DNA from: Pantoea dispersa
GTDB taxonomy: Bacteria > Pseudomonadota > Gammaproteobacteria > Enterobacterales > Enterobacteriaceae
Direction of reading: 5' to 3'
Assembly (NCBI RefSeq): GCF_014155765.1
Contig: NZ_SCKT01000001.1
Coordinates: 186,001 to 250,000, forward strand
DNA length: 64,000 nucleotides
The notes beneath the pieces are model-generated. The model was not told the origin of the DNA, made no database searches, and was given only the letters and a program-made list of their open reading frames with translations. A program made the translations under genes and the position numbers. Positions 47,968-56,793 of this stretch are shown piece by piece. Within the stretch, counting starts at the first letter, position 1; each line of letters begins with the position of its first letter.

Positions 47968-48912
47968 ATGGGATATGCCCATGCGCTAACCGCAGCGCAA
48001 CGCCAGCGGCTGGGTGATGTCGCTGAGCTGTATCAGTTACCGGATTTACGCGCGGCACCGCTCGACGGCACGCTGCGCTTCGGGCTGCTGGCCGATCCGC
48101 AATATGCTGACGTTGAGGCGGATGTCGCGGCGAATCTCTACTATCGTCATGCGCTGCATAAGCTGCCGCAGGCGATAACCGCGCTCAATCAGCAGCCGCT
48201 GGATTTTGTCGTTACGCTCGGCGATCTGGTGGATCGCCACTGGGCCAGCTATGCCACGCTGCTGCCGCTCTACGATCGGCTACTCCATCCGCATGCCGTG
48301 GTGCTGGGGAATCACGACGCCCAGACCATCGCGCAGCACCTCGATGACGCGCTGCCGCTGCCAAAAAGTTACTATGCCTTTCAGCTGCCGGGCTGGCGCT
48401 TTATTGTCTACGACGGCAACGATATCAGCCTGTACTGCAATCAACACAACGGCGACGATCGCCAGCGCGCGGCCGCACTGCTGGCTGATTTACAGGCGCG
48501 CCAGCAACCGCAGGCGCAGCCGTGGAATGGCGCAGTCGGTGCGACGCAGCTGGCGTGGCTGGAAACGCAGCTTATTGAGGCCCGCACCTGCGGCCAGCAG
48601 GTGGTGGTGTTCGGGCATTATCCGCTGGCACCGGGCTACAGCCACAGTCTGCTCAACGGTGCGCAGCTGGCAGAGCTGTTCTGCCGCTATGACGTGCGCG
48701 CCTGTTTTGCCGGCCACGATCACCGTGGCGGCTATCACCGCCGTGCGGATACCGTGTTTATAACCCTGCAGGGGATGCTGGATGGCCCGTCGCGCGTGCC
48801 CTTTGCGGTGGTGGAACTGACGGGCGAGACGTTGCGGCTGAGCGGATGGGGCGGCGAAATCAGCCGCGAAGAGGTATACGGTGCCGCGCCGATGGCTAGC
48901 CGGCCAGGTTAA
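47968..48912 (+). CDS. ADPRM-like Mn-dependent ADP-ribose/CDP-alcohol diphosphatase
   Basis: The 314-residue protein is a calcineurin-type metallophosphoesterase. Motifs in order: D43-P-Q45 (LLADPQYAD, Gln replacing the usual His), GDLVD with Asp86, GNHD at 114-117, VFGHYPLAPG and FAGHDHRGGY. The DxQ first motif and the YYRHALHKL block strongly recall the ADPRM (ADPRibase-Mn) family, which cleaves ADP-ribose, CDP-choline and CDP-glycerol. It lacks a signal peptide. GGAGAG lies before the ATG, 12 bases after the permease, so it is part of the transporter operon and may process the imported compound in the cytoplasm. Confidence 0.82.
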   Translation: MGYAHALTAAQRQRLGDVAELYQLPDLRAAPLDGTLRFGLLADPQYADVEADVAANLYYRHALHKLPQAITALNQQPLDFVVTLGDLVDRHWASYATLLPLYDRLLHPHAVVLGNHDAQTIAQHLDDALPLPKSYYAFQLPGWRFIVYDGNDISLYCNQHNGDDRQRAAALLADLQARQQPQAQPWNGAVGATQLAWLETQLIEARTCGQQVVVFGHYPLAPGYSHSLLNGAQLAELFCRYDVRACFAGHDHRGGYHRRADTVFITLQGMLDGPSRVPFAVVELTGETLRLSGWGGEISREEVYGAAPMASRPG

Positions 48913-49570
48913 AACTGTTGTCAATGCGCAACAAAACCTCGGCCGTCGGGACTGATCCATCCAGACAAAGGGTGACCCAATGCTTTTTGTTCATATGGTA
49001 GCCCGGGAAATATACCTCGCCATCGACCAGCGAAGCGATCGCCTGCGGCGAGACTTTAATATTGACGATTTCAATCAGGCTATCATCCGGTCGGCCCAGC
49101 TTGCTGCTGTGAATCGTCAACAGCGCGCCGAACCACTTTTGATTATCTTTGCGGCGAAAGATGGCGTTTTCAGGAAAGCGCGGCCATAAGAATTCCAGCT
49201 CACTCTGATATTGCTGTTTTAAGTGCTGAACAATCGCATCGGCCTGCGCTGTTTTGAAATGCTTCTGCGGGAAACATTTTTCTGCGATATCCAGCAAGAT
49301 AGCGTCATGTTCTTCACGAACCTGCCCCACAAAGGCACCGGTGGCAGAAGTAATACGGTGAAGAATGTAATCTTCTCCTGTGACTTTATCGATAATGGTG
49401 GCGGCAATGTCACCCTGAGTAGTGATGTTTACATGCAGGGTGAACTGCTTATTCATCACATCACAGCGGTAGCCGTAATCCTGCCCATCCTTGCGGAAAC
49501 CGTAAGCCAGCAGCTTTTTCACATTCATTTCCCGGCTGACGAAAAGATGATTTACGTTGTACATTTTCAT
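48896..49570 (-). CDS. MmcQ/YjbR-family protein
   Basis: The protein of up to 224 residues has the YjbR/CyaY-like fold in its C-terminal half (ENAIFRRKDNQKWFGALLTI, VNIKVSPQAIASLVDGEVYFPGYHMNKKHWVTL). The N-terminal half (MNVKKLLAYGFRKDGQDYGYRC) matches the extended subgroup. The start is uncertain: ATGs at 49570, 49564 and 49528 are in frame and none has a strong ribosome site. Function is unknown. Its 3' end overlaps the convergent phosphoesterase gene by 17 bases. Confidence 0.85.
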   Translation of the reverse strand: MKMYNVNHLFVSREMNVKKLLAYGFRKDGQDYGYRCDVMNKQFTLHVNITTQGDIAATIIDKVTGEDYILHRITSATGAFVGQVREEHDAILLDIAEKCFPQKHFKTAQADAIVQHLKQQYQSELEFLWPRFPENAIFRRKDNQKWFGALLTIHSSKLGRPDDSLIEIVNIKVSPQAIASLVDGEVYFPGYHMNKKHWVTLCLDGSVPTAEVLLRIDNSFNLAG

Positions 49571-49792
49571 GCCTGGTTAACGGAGAGGTGTTCAGAATAC
49601 CCGGAGTTTGCTCAGGGGCGTGCGGGCTATTTTAACCGACAGGAGGGATTTTTATGTGCCATAAATCGCTATGACACCCGGCACCGCTTTTTCGCCCTAT
49701 CACACCGCAAAGAACAACCGCCACCGGACGCTTAACCCAGCCTTACGCAACGCGCGCACATGCTGTATAGTCCGTTTTTTTTCGGAGGAACC

Positions 49793-50674
49793 ATGCTGCC
49801 CAACTCATCCACGCGCCTGAATAAATACATCAGCGAGAGCGGAATCTGCTCGCGCCGTGACGCCGATCGTTACATCGAACAAGGCAACGTTTTCATTAAC
49901 GGCAAACGCGCCAGCGTCGGTGCGCAGGTGTTCGCCGGGGATGAGGTCAAAGTCAACGGGCGGCTGATTGAACCGCGCAACGAAGACGATCTGGTATTAA
50001 TCGCCCTCAACAAGCCGGTGGGCATTGTCACTACCATGGAAGAGGGCGAGCGTGACAACATTGGTGACTTCGTCAACCACAGTAAGCGCGTGTTCCCGAT
50101 TGGCCGGCTGGATAAAGACTCGCAGGGGCTGATTTTCCTCACCAATCAAGGCGATCTGGTGAATAAAATCCTGCGCGCCTGTAACAATCACGAAAAAGAG
50201 TACGTGGTCACGGTGGATAAGCCGATCACCGACGAGTTTATTGCCGGTATGGCGGCGGGCGTACCGATGCTCGGCACAGTGACGAAAAAATGCAAAGTGA
50301 AGCGGGAGTCGACCTTTGTATTTCGTATTATCCTGGTGCAGGGACTGAACCGGCAGATTCGCCGCATGGCCAAACACTTTGGCTATGAAGTGACGAAGCT
50401 GGAGCGCACGCGGATCATGAACGTGAGCCTGAAAGGTATCCCGCTCGGTGAGTGGCGCGATCTGACGGACGATGAACTGATCGACCTGTTTAAGCTGATT
50501 GAGGATTCGTCGTCAGAAGATCAAAAAACGCAGCAGGCGCAGGCGAAGAAGAAAGCGGCGACGCCCGCCGCGAAAAAACCGGCCGTCAGCGCACCGAAAC
50601 AGAGTGACAAAGCGGGTCAGGGCGCTAACCGCAAGCGCTTTACCCAGCCGGGACGCAAGAAAAAAGGGCGTTAA
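49793..50674 (+). CDS. rluF: 23S rRNA pseudouridine(2604) synthase RluF
   Basis: RluF makes pseudouridine at position 2604 of 23S rRNA and also modifies tRNA-Tyr position 35 in E. coli. The 293-residue protein starts at 49793 ([17 protein letters not shown]) after GGAGG. It has an N-terminal S4 RNA-binding domain, the catalytic-Asp motif [10 protein letters not shown] (Asp near residue 107), and RTRIMNVSL. The tail of about 50 residues is rich in Lys, Ala and Gln, as in E. coli RluF. It stands as a single gene. Confidence 0.95.
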   Translation: MLPNSSTRLNKYISESGICSRRDADRYIEQGNVFINGKRASVGAQVFAGDEVKVNGRLIEPRNEDDLVLIALNKPVGIVTTMEEGERDNIGDFVNHSKRVFPIGRLDKDSQGLIFLTNQGDLVNKILRACNNHEKEYVVTVDKPITDEFIAGMAAGVPMLGTVTKKCKVKRESTFVFRIILVQGLNRQIRRMAKHFGYEVTKLERTRIMNVSLKGIPLGEWRDLTDDELIDLFKLIEDSSSEDQKTQQAQAKKKAATPAAKKPAVSAPKQSDKAGQGANRKRFTQPGRKKKGR

Positions 50675-50755
50675 AATCACACCCGCGGCGCCCGCGACCA
50701 TCACGTATCTTTAGCGCCGCACGCCTTCATTCCAGCCACGTTTTTATTATTTATA

Positions 50756-50793
50756 ACCGGGCGTCAGAATATCTGCGCCCGGTCATGCTTTTT
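50756..50793 (+). terminator. Terminator-like hairpin after rluF
   Basis: ACCGGGCG (50756-50763) pairs with CGCCCGGT (50776-50783) around a 12-nt loop; CTTTTTC follows four bases later. Confidence 0.65.
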
Positions 50794-50836
50794 CACGCAA
50801 TCAATATGCAAATCCGCTGCATATCCAAAGGAGAAA

Positions 50837-50890
50837 ATGGCATTAGGGATAAATAGTGACTGTGATAATTTTCAGCTATACGCCGAATAG
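50837..50890 (+). CDS. Possible 17-residue leader peptide upstream of ABC operon
   Basis: A small ORF (MALGINSDCDNFQLYAE) has an excellent AAAGGAG site directly ahead and lies 49 bases before the ABC solute-binding gene. It holds one Cys codon. A regulatory leader for a sulfur-responsive operon is conceivable, but the ORF is short and could be chance; no matching attenuator hairpin was found. Confidence 0.3.
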   Translation: MALGINSDCDNFQLYAE

Positions 50891-50939
50891 CAGGCGTCAC
50901 TCACCTTATTTAGCTGAACCTTTTCCAGGGATATAAACA

Positions 50940-51926
50940 ATGCATAAACACCGCCTGGCCGGACTATTACTGGCCTCTGCATCGCTGCTCGCCGGCTTGT
51001 CGCTGCACGCTCGCGCCGCTGATGCATCCATTCCCTCACTGGCCGGTAAACGTATCGGTATTACCGTGGCCGGTACCGATCACTACTGGGATCTGAAAGC
51101 CTATCAGGGACAAATTGATGAAGTAAAGCGGCTGGGTGGCACGCCTATCGCGCTGGATGGCGGACGCAAAGAGTCACAGCAGATCGCGCAAATTCAAACG
51201 CTGATTGCACAAAAACCGGATGCCATTATTGAAACGCTGGGCACCGCCTCAGTGCTGGAACCCTGGCTGAAAAAAATTCGCGACGCCGGCATTCCCTTAT
51301 TTACCGTGGATACCGCCAGCCCATCCAGTATTAACGTCACGACCTCCGATAACTTTTATATTGGCGAGCAGCTGGCATTAAAACTGGTCAATGATCTGCG
51401 CGGCGAAGGCAATATTCTGGTGTTTAATGGTTTTTATGGCGTGCCGGTGGTGGCGATGCGCTATGACCAGTTAAAAGCCGTGCTGAAATGGTATCCGAAA
51501 ATTAAAATCATTCAGCCCGAACTGCGCGACGTAATTCCCAATACCGTGCAGGATGCCTATGCGCAGATTAGTCAGCTGCTTAACAAGTATCCGCAAGGGT
51601 CAGTACAGGCTATCTGGGCGGCATGGGACGTACCGCAGATTGGTGCCACTCAGGCGGTTGATGCTGCCGGTCGCAGTGAAATCAAAACTTACGCCGTGGA
51701 CGGCAGCCCGGACGTGGTCTCGCTGGTGAAAGATCCGAAATCCAGCGCGGCGGCGGTGGTGGCGCAGCAACCCTATCTGATCGGACAGACTGCGGTACAA
51801 AATGTGGCGAAATACCTTGCCGGCGATCGTTCACTTCCGCCTGCCACCTATGTTCCGGCCATTCTGGTCACCAAAGAGAATGCGGCGCAGGCGCAGCAAA
51901 CGCTGGGCCAGAGCGATGATAAATAA
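50940..51926 (+). CDS. Ribose-type ABC periplasmic binding protein
   Basis: The 328-residue precursor has a signal peptide ending LHARAAD and the Peripla_BP_4 (RbsB-like) fold: GKRIGITVAGTDHYWDLKAYQGQIDEVKRLGG, PDAIIETLGTASVLEPWLKKI, and the hinge region AVDGSPDVVSLVK. It is the receptor of a CUT2-type importer. The association with a flavin monooxygenase and SfnB suggests an organosulfur or related ligand rather than a sugar; this is inference. Confidence 0.87.
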   Translation: MHKHRLAGLLLASASLLAGLSLHARAADASIPSLAGKRIGITVAGTDHYWDLKAYQGQIDEVKRLGGTPIALDGGRKESQQIAQIQTLIAQKPDAIIETLGTASVLEPWLKKIRDAGIPLFTVDTASPSSINVTTSDNFYIGEQLALKLVNDLRGEGNILVFNGFYGVPVVAMRYDQLKAVLKWYPKIKIIQPELRDVIPNTVQDAYAQISQLLNKYPQGSVQAIWAAWDVPQIGATQAVDAAGRSEIKTYAVDGSPDVVSLVKDPKSSAAAVVAQQPYLIGQTAVQNVAKYLAGDRSLPPATYVPAILVTKENAAQAQQTLGQSDDK

Positions 51927-53439
51927 GACAGTGCGACTGCAACTGCGCCAGATCAGTAAAGCCTTTGACGGCATTCCCGCGCTGCAAGCGGTATCGCTTG
52001 ATGTCCACGCCGGCGAAGTGCATGGGCTGATTGGGCATAACGGAGCCGGAAAATCGACGCTGATCAAAGTGCTGGGCGGCATCCACGCCGCCGATGAGGG
52101 CAGCGTGACGCTGGAAGGCCGGCTACTGGTGTTGACCAGTCCGGCTCAGGCACAACAGCAGGGCATCGCCATTGTTCATCAGGAGCGGCTATTGCCCGGC
52201 ACGCTGACGGTGGCGGAAGCGCTGCTGCTCGGTAATGAGCCACGGATTGGCAGCACACCGTTTATCGATCGCCGGCGTATGCGGCAGCAGGCGCGGCAGC
52301 TACTGCAACAGCACTTCGATCTGCAGATCGATCCCGATGCGCTGATCGCCGGGTTAAGCGTGGCGGAACAGCAACTGGTGCAGATCTGTCGCGTATTACA
52401 GCGCGCGCCGCGCGTGGTGGTGCTGGATGAACCGACCGCCGCGCTGGCGCGCCACGAGGTGCAGGCGCTGTTTCGCGTTATCGAACGTATGCGTCAGCAG
52501 GGGATCGCACTGATCTACGTTTCTCACTATCTCGATGAAATACAGGCGCTGTGCCAGCGGGTTACGGTGCTGCGCGATGGTAAAGACGTCGCGCATTTTA
52601 CCGGCGACGCCCTTTCTCCGCAGGCGCTGGTTAATGCCATGATCGGTGAGACGCAGCAGGCGATTGCACCGCGCGGTCTGCCACCTGACGGCGAGCCGGT
52701 GCTGACCGTAGACGCCCTGAGCGCGCCGGGTCGCTTTCACAATGTTTGTTTCAGCGCACGACGTGGCGAGATCGTTGGCATTACCGGCCTGCTGGGCTCC
52801 GGAGGGAAGGCGTTAATCAGCGCACTGTTTGGTCTGGAACGTGGCGTGAGCGGGACGCTGCGCGTAGGTGAGACGCACGGCGTACCGGCTTCGCCACATG
52901 CCGCGGTGAAACGTGGCATCGCGCTGGTGCCGGAAGATCGCCGCGCCAACGGCATCGCGCTCGATGTGAGCCTGCGCGACAATATCACCCTGACGACCGT
53001 GCAGCGCCTGCTGCGCTGGGGCGGCGTCTCTGCAACCGCCGAGACCGCGCTGGTGGCGGACAACATCTGCCAGCTGGCGATCCGCACACCGGGCCAGCTG
53101 GCACCGCTGCGTCAGCTATCCGGCGGAAATCAGCAAAAAGCGGTGCTGGCGAAATGGCTCAACACCCACGCCACGCTCTATCTGCTGGATGAGCCCACGG
53201 TTGGCGTCGACATTGCCGCCAAGGCCGCCATTTATCAAACCCTGCAGCAGCTGGCGGCCGCCGGGGCGGTGATTATCCTGTTTTCCACCGATCTGCTGGA
53301 ACTGCAAACGCTCGCCGACCGCATTATTGTGCTGGCGCGCGGCGAGCAGGTCGCCACGCTGTCCGCCCGGCACACCAGTCACCAGGAGATTCTGTCCCTG
53401 GCTTCCGGCACGGGCGCATTGACGGAGCAAATCCTATGA
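51916..53439 (+). CDS. RbsA/MglA-like ABC transporter ATPase (two nucleotide-binding domains)
   Basis: The 507-residue protein starts at ATG 51916, overlapping the receptor gene by 11 bases; the longer open frame lies inside that gene. Two fused ATPase domains are seen: an intact one with Walker A GHNGAGKST and Walker B VVVLDEPTAAL, and a second with a degenerate Walker A (GLLGSGGKA) but a good signature LSGGNQQKAVLAKWL and Walker B LYLLDEPTVGVD. This asymmetry is normal for CUT2 ATPases. Confidence 0.92.
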   Translation: MINKTVRLQLRQISKAFDGIPALQAVSLDVHAGEVHGLIGHNGAGKSTLIKVLGGIHAADEGSVTLEGRLLVLTSPAQAQQQGIAIVHQERLLPGTLTVAEALLLGNEPRIGSTPFIDRRRMRQQARQLLQQHFDLQIDPDALIAGLSVAEQQLVQICRVLQRAPRVVVLDEPTAALARHEVQALFRVIERMRQQGIALIYVSHYLDEIQALCQRVTVLRDGKDVAHFTGDALSPQALVNAMIGETQQAIAPRGLPPDGEPVLTVDALSAPGRFHNVCFSARRGEIVGITGLLGSGGKALISALFGLERGVSGTLRVGETHGVPASPHAAVKRGIALVPEDRRANGIALDVSLRDNITLTTVQRLLRWGGVSATAETALVADNICQLAIRTPGQLAPLRQLSGGNQQKAVLAKWLNTHATLYLLDEPTVGVDIAAKAAIYQTLQQLAAAGAVIILFSTDLLELQTLADRIIVLARGEQVATLSARHTSHQEILSLASGTGALTEQIL

Positions 53440-54449
53440 GTGAACTGAGCCAACCGGCGGTGGTGACGGCGGCAGGCAAACCGCAGGGGCAGCCGTGGCT
53501 GCAGCACGTCGCGCTGCTGATTATTGTACTGGTGCTGGCGGTATTTGCCTGGCTGTCGCCTATTTTCCTCAGCGTGATCAACCTTGGTAACGTATTGCAG
53601 CAAACGGCGGTGGTGGGAACGCTGGCGCTGGGTCTGACGCTGGTGCTAAGCGGTGGCGGTGTTCAGGGGATTAGCGGCGGCATTGATTTATCCATTGCCG
53701 CTAATATGGGGTTGTGTGCCGCGGTATTCGCGGAGCAGATCGCTGAGCAACACTCTGTCACTTATGCGCTGCTGCTCACGCTGCTCACCGGCATCGCCGT
53801 GGGGATATTCAATGCCCTGGCGATTGTCTGGCTTGGTATTTTGCCCCTGCTGGCGACGCTGACCAGCATGAACATCGCCATGGGACTGGAGATGGTGCTG
53901 AGCGGAAACGCGTCGATTTCCGCCAGCAGCGCGCTGCAAAACTTGCTGATAGCCAGCGGACCGCTGGGCGTTTCCTGGCTCGGCTGGGGATTTCTGCTGC
54001 TGGCGTTGAGTGCACTCGGGCTCAGTCGTTTCACCGCGTTTGGCCTGCGCCTGCAGGCGGTGGGCAGCCATCCGCAGGCCGCCAACGCGGCGGGCATTAG
54101 CGTGGCGCGCTATCAAAGTCTGAGTTATGTGCTGTGCGGCTTCAGCGCTGCACTGGCAGCCATTGCCTCGGTGGCGCTGCTCAGCGGCAGTTCGCCGGGC
54201 GCTAACGACAATCTGCTGATGGTGATTGCCGCCGCGCTGCTCGGCGTGGTGTTTTCGCGTCGCCTGGTGCCGACCCTGGGCGGTGCACTGATCAGCGCGC
54301 TGTTTCTGAGTCTGATAGCCAACGGCTTTCAATTGGTTAACGTCTCAAGTTACTGGATTAACGGCGTCGAGGGTGTGCTCATCCTGCTGGTTGTGGCGCT
54401 GACCGCGCTACTGCGGCGCCGTCAGGCGGGGAGGGCATCTCATGTCTGA
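53436..54449 (+). CDS. RbsC-like ABC permease 1
   Basis: The 337-residue protein has eight to ten predicted membrane helices and the BPD_transp_2 family pattern (GLTLVLSGGGVQGISGGIDLS, FTAFGLRLQAVGSHPQAANAAGI). It overlaps the ATPase by four bases and the second permease by eight, so the importer uses a heterodimeric permease. Confidence 0.9.
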   Translation: MSELSQPAVVTAAGKPQGQPWLQHVALLIIVLVLAVFAWLSPIFLSVINLGNVLQQTAVVGTLALGLTLVLSGGGVQGISGGIDLSIAANMGLCAAVFAEQIAEQHSVTYALLLTLLTGIAVGIFNALAIVWLGILPLLATLTSMNIAMGLEMVLSGNASISASSALQNLLIASGPLGVSWLGWGFLLLALSALGLSRFTAFGLRLQAVGSHPQAANAAGISVARYQSLSYVLCGFSAALAAIASVALLSGSSPGANDNLLMVIAAALLGVVFSRRLVPTLGGALISALFLSLIANGFQLVNVSSYWINGVEGVLILLVVALTALLRRRQAGRASHV

Positions 54450-55416
54450 ACTGAGCCTGAGCGGTAAAAAAGTGCCGGGGCTGTTGCGCAGCCTGATGGT
54501 GCTGACCTTTGTTGCGCTGCTGCTGTTTTTCATCATCGCCGCGCCCGCGTTTGCCACTGTCGCCAACATTCGTAGCGTGCTGCTGAATAATGTCGCACCG
54601 CTGGCGATTGTGGCGCTGGCCATGACGCTGGTCACGCGTATCGGCGCGATCGATCTGTCCGTCGGTACGGCGATTGATGTCGCCTGCCTGGTGCTGGTGA
54701 CGCTGGTACTGCATCAGGTCGCGCTGCCGCTGGCGCTGTTGGGTGCGCTGACGGCGGCACTGCTGGTAGGCGTGTTCAACGCTTTTCTGGTGACACAACT
54801 CGGCGTTGAGCCGTTTCTCGCCACGCTTGGCACGCTGTTTATTGGTCAGAGCGTACAGCAACTGTCTTCCAACGGTGGGCAGCCGGTCTATCTGCTAAGC
54901 CAGACGCTGCCGGCGGGTTTTACCGCTATTGGTCACGGCACGCTACTTGGCGTTCCACTACCGCTCTGGCTGTTGCTGGGCGTGGTGCTGGTGCTGTATC
55001 AACTGTTGCACCGCAGCGCCAGCGGTCGCGCACTGCGCATGATGGGTGAACAGCTCAGCGTAGCGCATCATTCTGGCGTGGCGGTCAAACGTCTCACCGC
55101 GCTGGCATTCATATTCAGTGCACTGGTCGCCGGTATCGTCGGGTTAATTCTCGCCGCCAATGTCAAAGCCTGGGTACCGTTATCGGGCAATGCCTATCTG
55201 CTGAATGCCATCGGTGCCAGCTTTATTGGCGCGACCTTCACGCCTTCGCGCCGCCCGAATGTGCCGGGTACGCTGCTGGGTGTCGTGCTGCTGAGTTTCA
55301 TCGCCAACGGACTGTTGCTGGTCGGCTGGAACTTTTACTGGCAGCAGGTGGCAACCGGCGCACTGATCTTTGTGGTACTGACCGTGGGTGCGCTGCGTGC
55401 GCGTCGCCCTGTCTGA
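54442..55416 (+). CDS. RbsC-like ABC permease 2
   Basis: The 324-residue membrane protein is a second BPD_transp_2 permease (TRIGAIDLSVGTAIDVACLV, GRALRMMGEQLSVAHHSGV). It overlaps permease 1 and is followed after 12 bases by the monooxygenase gene with GGAG before its ATG, so all are cotranscribed. Confidence 0.9.
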   Translation: MSELSLSGKKVPGLLRSLMVLTFVALLLFFIIAAPAFATVANIRSVLLNNVAPLAIVALAMTLVTRIGAIDLSVGTAIDVACLVLVTLVLHQVALPLALLGALTAALLVGVFNAFLVTQLGVEPFLATLGTLFIGQSVQQLSSNGGQPVYLLSQTLPAGFTAIGHGTLLGVPLPLWLLLGVVLVLYQLLHRSASGRALRMMGEQLSVAHHSGVAVKRLTALAFIFSALVAGIVGLILAANVKAWVPLSGNAYLLNAIGASFIGATFTPSRRPNVPGTLLGVVLLSFIANGLLLVGWNFYWQQVATGALIFVVLTVGALRARRPV

Positions 55417-55428
55417 GGAGAGTAACGG

Positions 55429-56793
55429 ATGCCTTCACCGTTTTTGCTGTTTGCGTTCATGATGAATGTCCCTGGTCATCTCTCTGCCGGATTGTGGCGA
55501 CATCCCCAGGATCAGGCGCACCGCTATACCGAGCTGGATTACTGGACGACCCTCGCGCGGCAGCTTGATACCGCAGGTTTTGATGCGCTGTTTATTGCTG
55601 ATGCGCTGGGACAATTGGATGTATGGCAGGGCAAGCCGGACGCGGCGTTGCGCCTGGCCGCTCAGATGCCGGTGAACGATCCGCTGCTGCTGGTCTCAGC
55701 CATGGCAGCCGTCACGCAGCACCTCGGTTTCGGTATTACGGTCTCTGCCACGTACGAACATCCTTATTTGCTGGCGCGCAAGTTCACGACGCTTGATCAT
55801 CTCACCCGCGGGCGTATCGCCTGGAACGTGGTGACTTCCATGCTTGATTCCGCGGCGCGCAATCTGGGTTTGACCCGGCAGCTGCCGCATGATGAGCGTT
55901 ACGATCGCGCACAGGAGTTTCTGGATGTGACCGCGAAGCTGTGGGAAGGCTCATGGGAGGAAGATGCGGTTAGCCGCGATAAAGCCAACAGCCTGTCTAG
56001 CGATCCGCAAAAAGTGCACGCTATTCAGCATTATGGTCGCTGGTATCAGGTGCCGGATGCACATCTCAGTGAGCCCAGCCCACAGCGCACCCCGGTGCTG
56101 TTTCAGGCTGGCACTTCGGCACGCGGTGCGCAGTTTGCTGCCCGTAACGCAGAAGTCATTTTCCTCGGTGGCGTCACCGCGCAGGCGATTGCCAGCGATA
56201 TTCAGCGCATTCGTCAGCTGGCCGTGGCAGAAGGGCGCGATCCGGCGTCGCTGCGTTTTGTCACAGCCATCACGGTGATCACGGCCGAAGATGATGCCGC
56301 CGCCCGGGCCAAACTTGAGGATTATCAGCAATACATCAGTGAAGATGCTGCGCTGGCGCTCTTCTCGGCGTGGACCGGTATCGACTGGTCGCAGGAGGAT
56401 CCGGACATGCCGCTGGCCTTTCGCGCAACCGACGCCTGCCGTTCGGCGCTGGCCAGCCTGACGCGAATTGACGATCAAAAACGCTGGACGCTGCGTGAGG
56501 CAGCACGCTACATCGGTATCGGTGGTCTGCATCCGTTGCTGGTGGGCGGCGGCGAAACCATTGCCGATCGGCTGGATCAGTTTGCGGCAGAATCGGGCGT
56601 GGACGGCTTTAATCTGGGCTGGGCTATTAGCCCGGGCAGCTTCAACGATTTCATTGCCTGGGTCATGCCGGTGCTGCGCCAGCGCGGGCGGGTGCGTCCT
56701 CAGCCAGCACAGCCGTTAACCTTGCGTGAACGTCTCACGGGTCAGCCGCGCCTGGCAGCTGACCATCCGGCAACGCGCTTCCGCCGCCCTTAG
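55429..56793 (+). CDS. NtaA/SnaA/DszA-type FMN-dependent monooxygenase
   Basis: The 454-residue protein is a luciferase-like TIM barrel using reduced FMN from a separate reductase. Typical family blocks are present: GFDALFIADALG, HLTRGRIAWNVVTSMLDSAARNLG, HDERYDRAQEFLDVTAKLWEGSWEEDA, and VLFQAGTSARGAQFAARNAEVIFLG. Enzymes of this group open C-N or C-S bonds in compounds such as nitrilotriacetate or dibenzothiophene sulfone. The end overlaps the convergent sfnB-like gene by four bases (TTAG). Confidence 0.92.
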   Translation: MPSPFLLFAFMMNVPGHLSAGLWRHPQDQAHRYTELDYWTTLARQLDTAGFDALFIADALGQLDVWQGKPDAALRLAAQMPVNDPLLLVSAMAAVTQHLGFGITVSATYEHPYLLARKFTTLDHLTRGRIAWNVVTSMLDSAARNLGLTRQLPHDERYDRAQEFLDVTAKLWEGSWEEDAVSRDKANSLSSDPQKVHAIQHYGRWYQVPDAHLSEPSPQRTPVLFQAGTSARGAQFAARNAEVIFLGGVTAQAIASDIQRIRQLAVAEGRDPASLRFVTAITVITAEDDAAARAKLEDYQQYISEDAALALFSAWTGIDWSQEDPDMPLAFRATDACRSALASLTRIDDQKRWTLREAARYIGIGGLHPLLVGGGETIADRLDQFAAESGVDGFNLGWAISPGSFNDFIAWVMPVLRQRGRVRPQPAQPLTLRERLTGQPRLAADHPATRFRRP

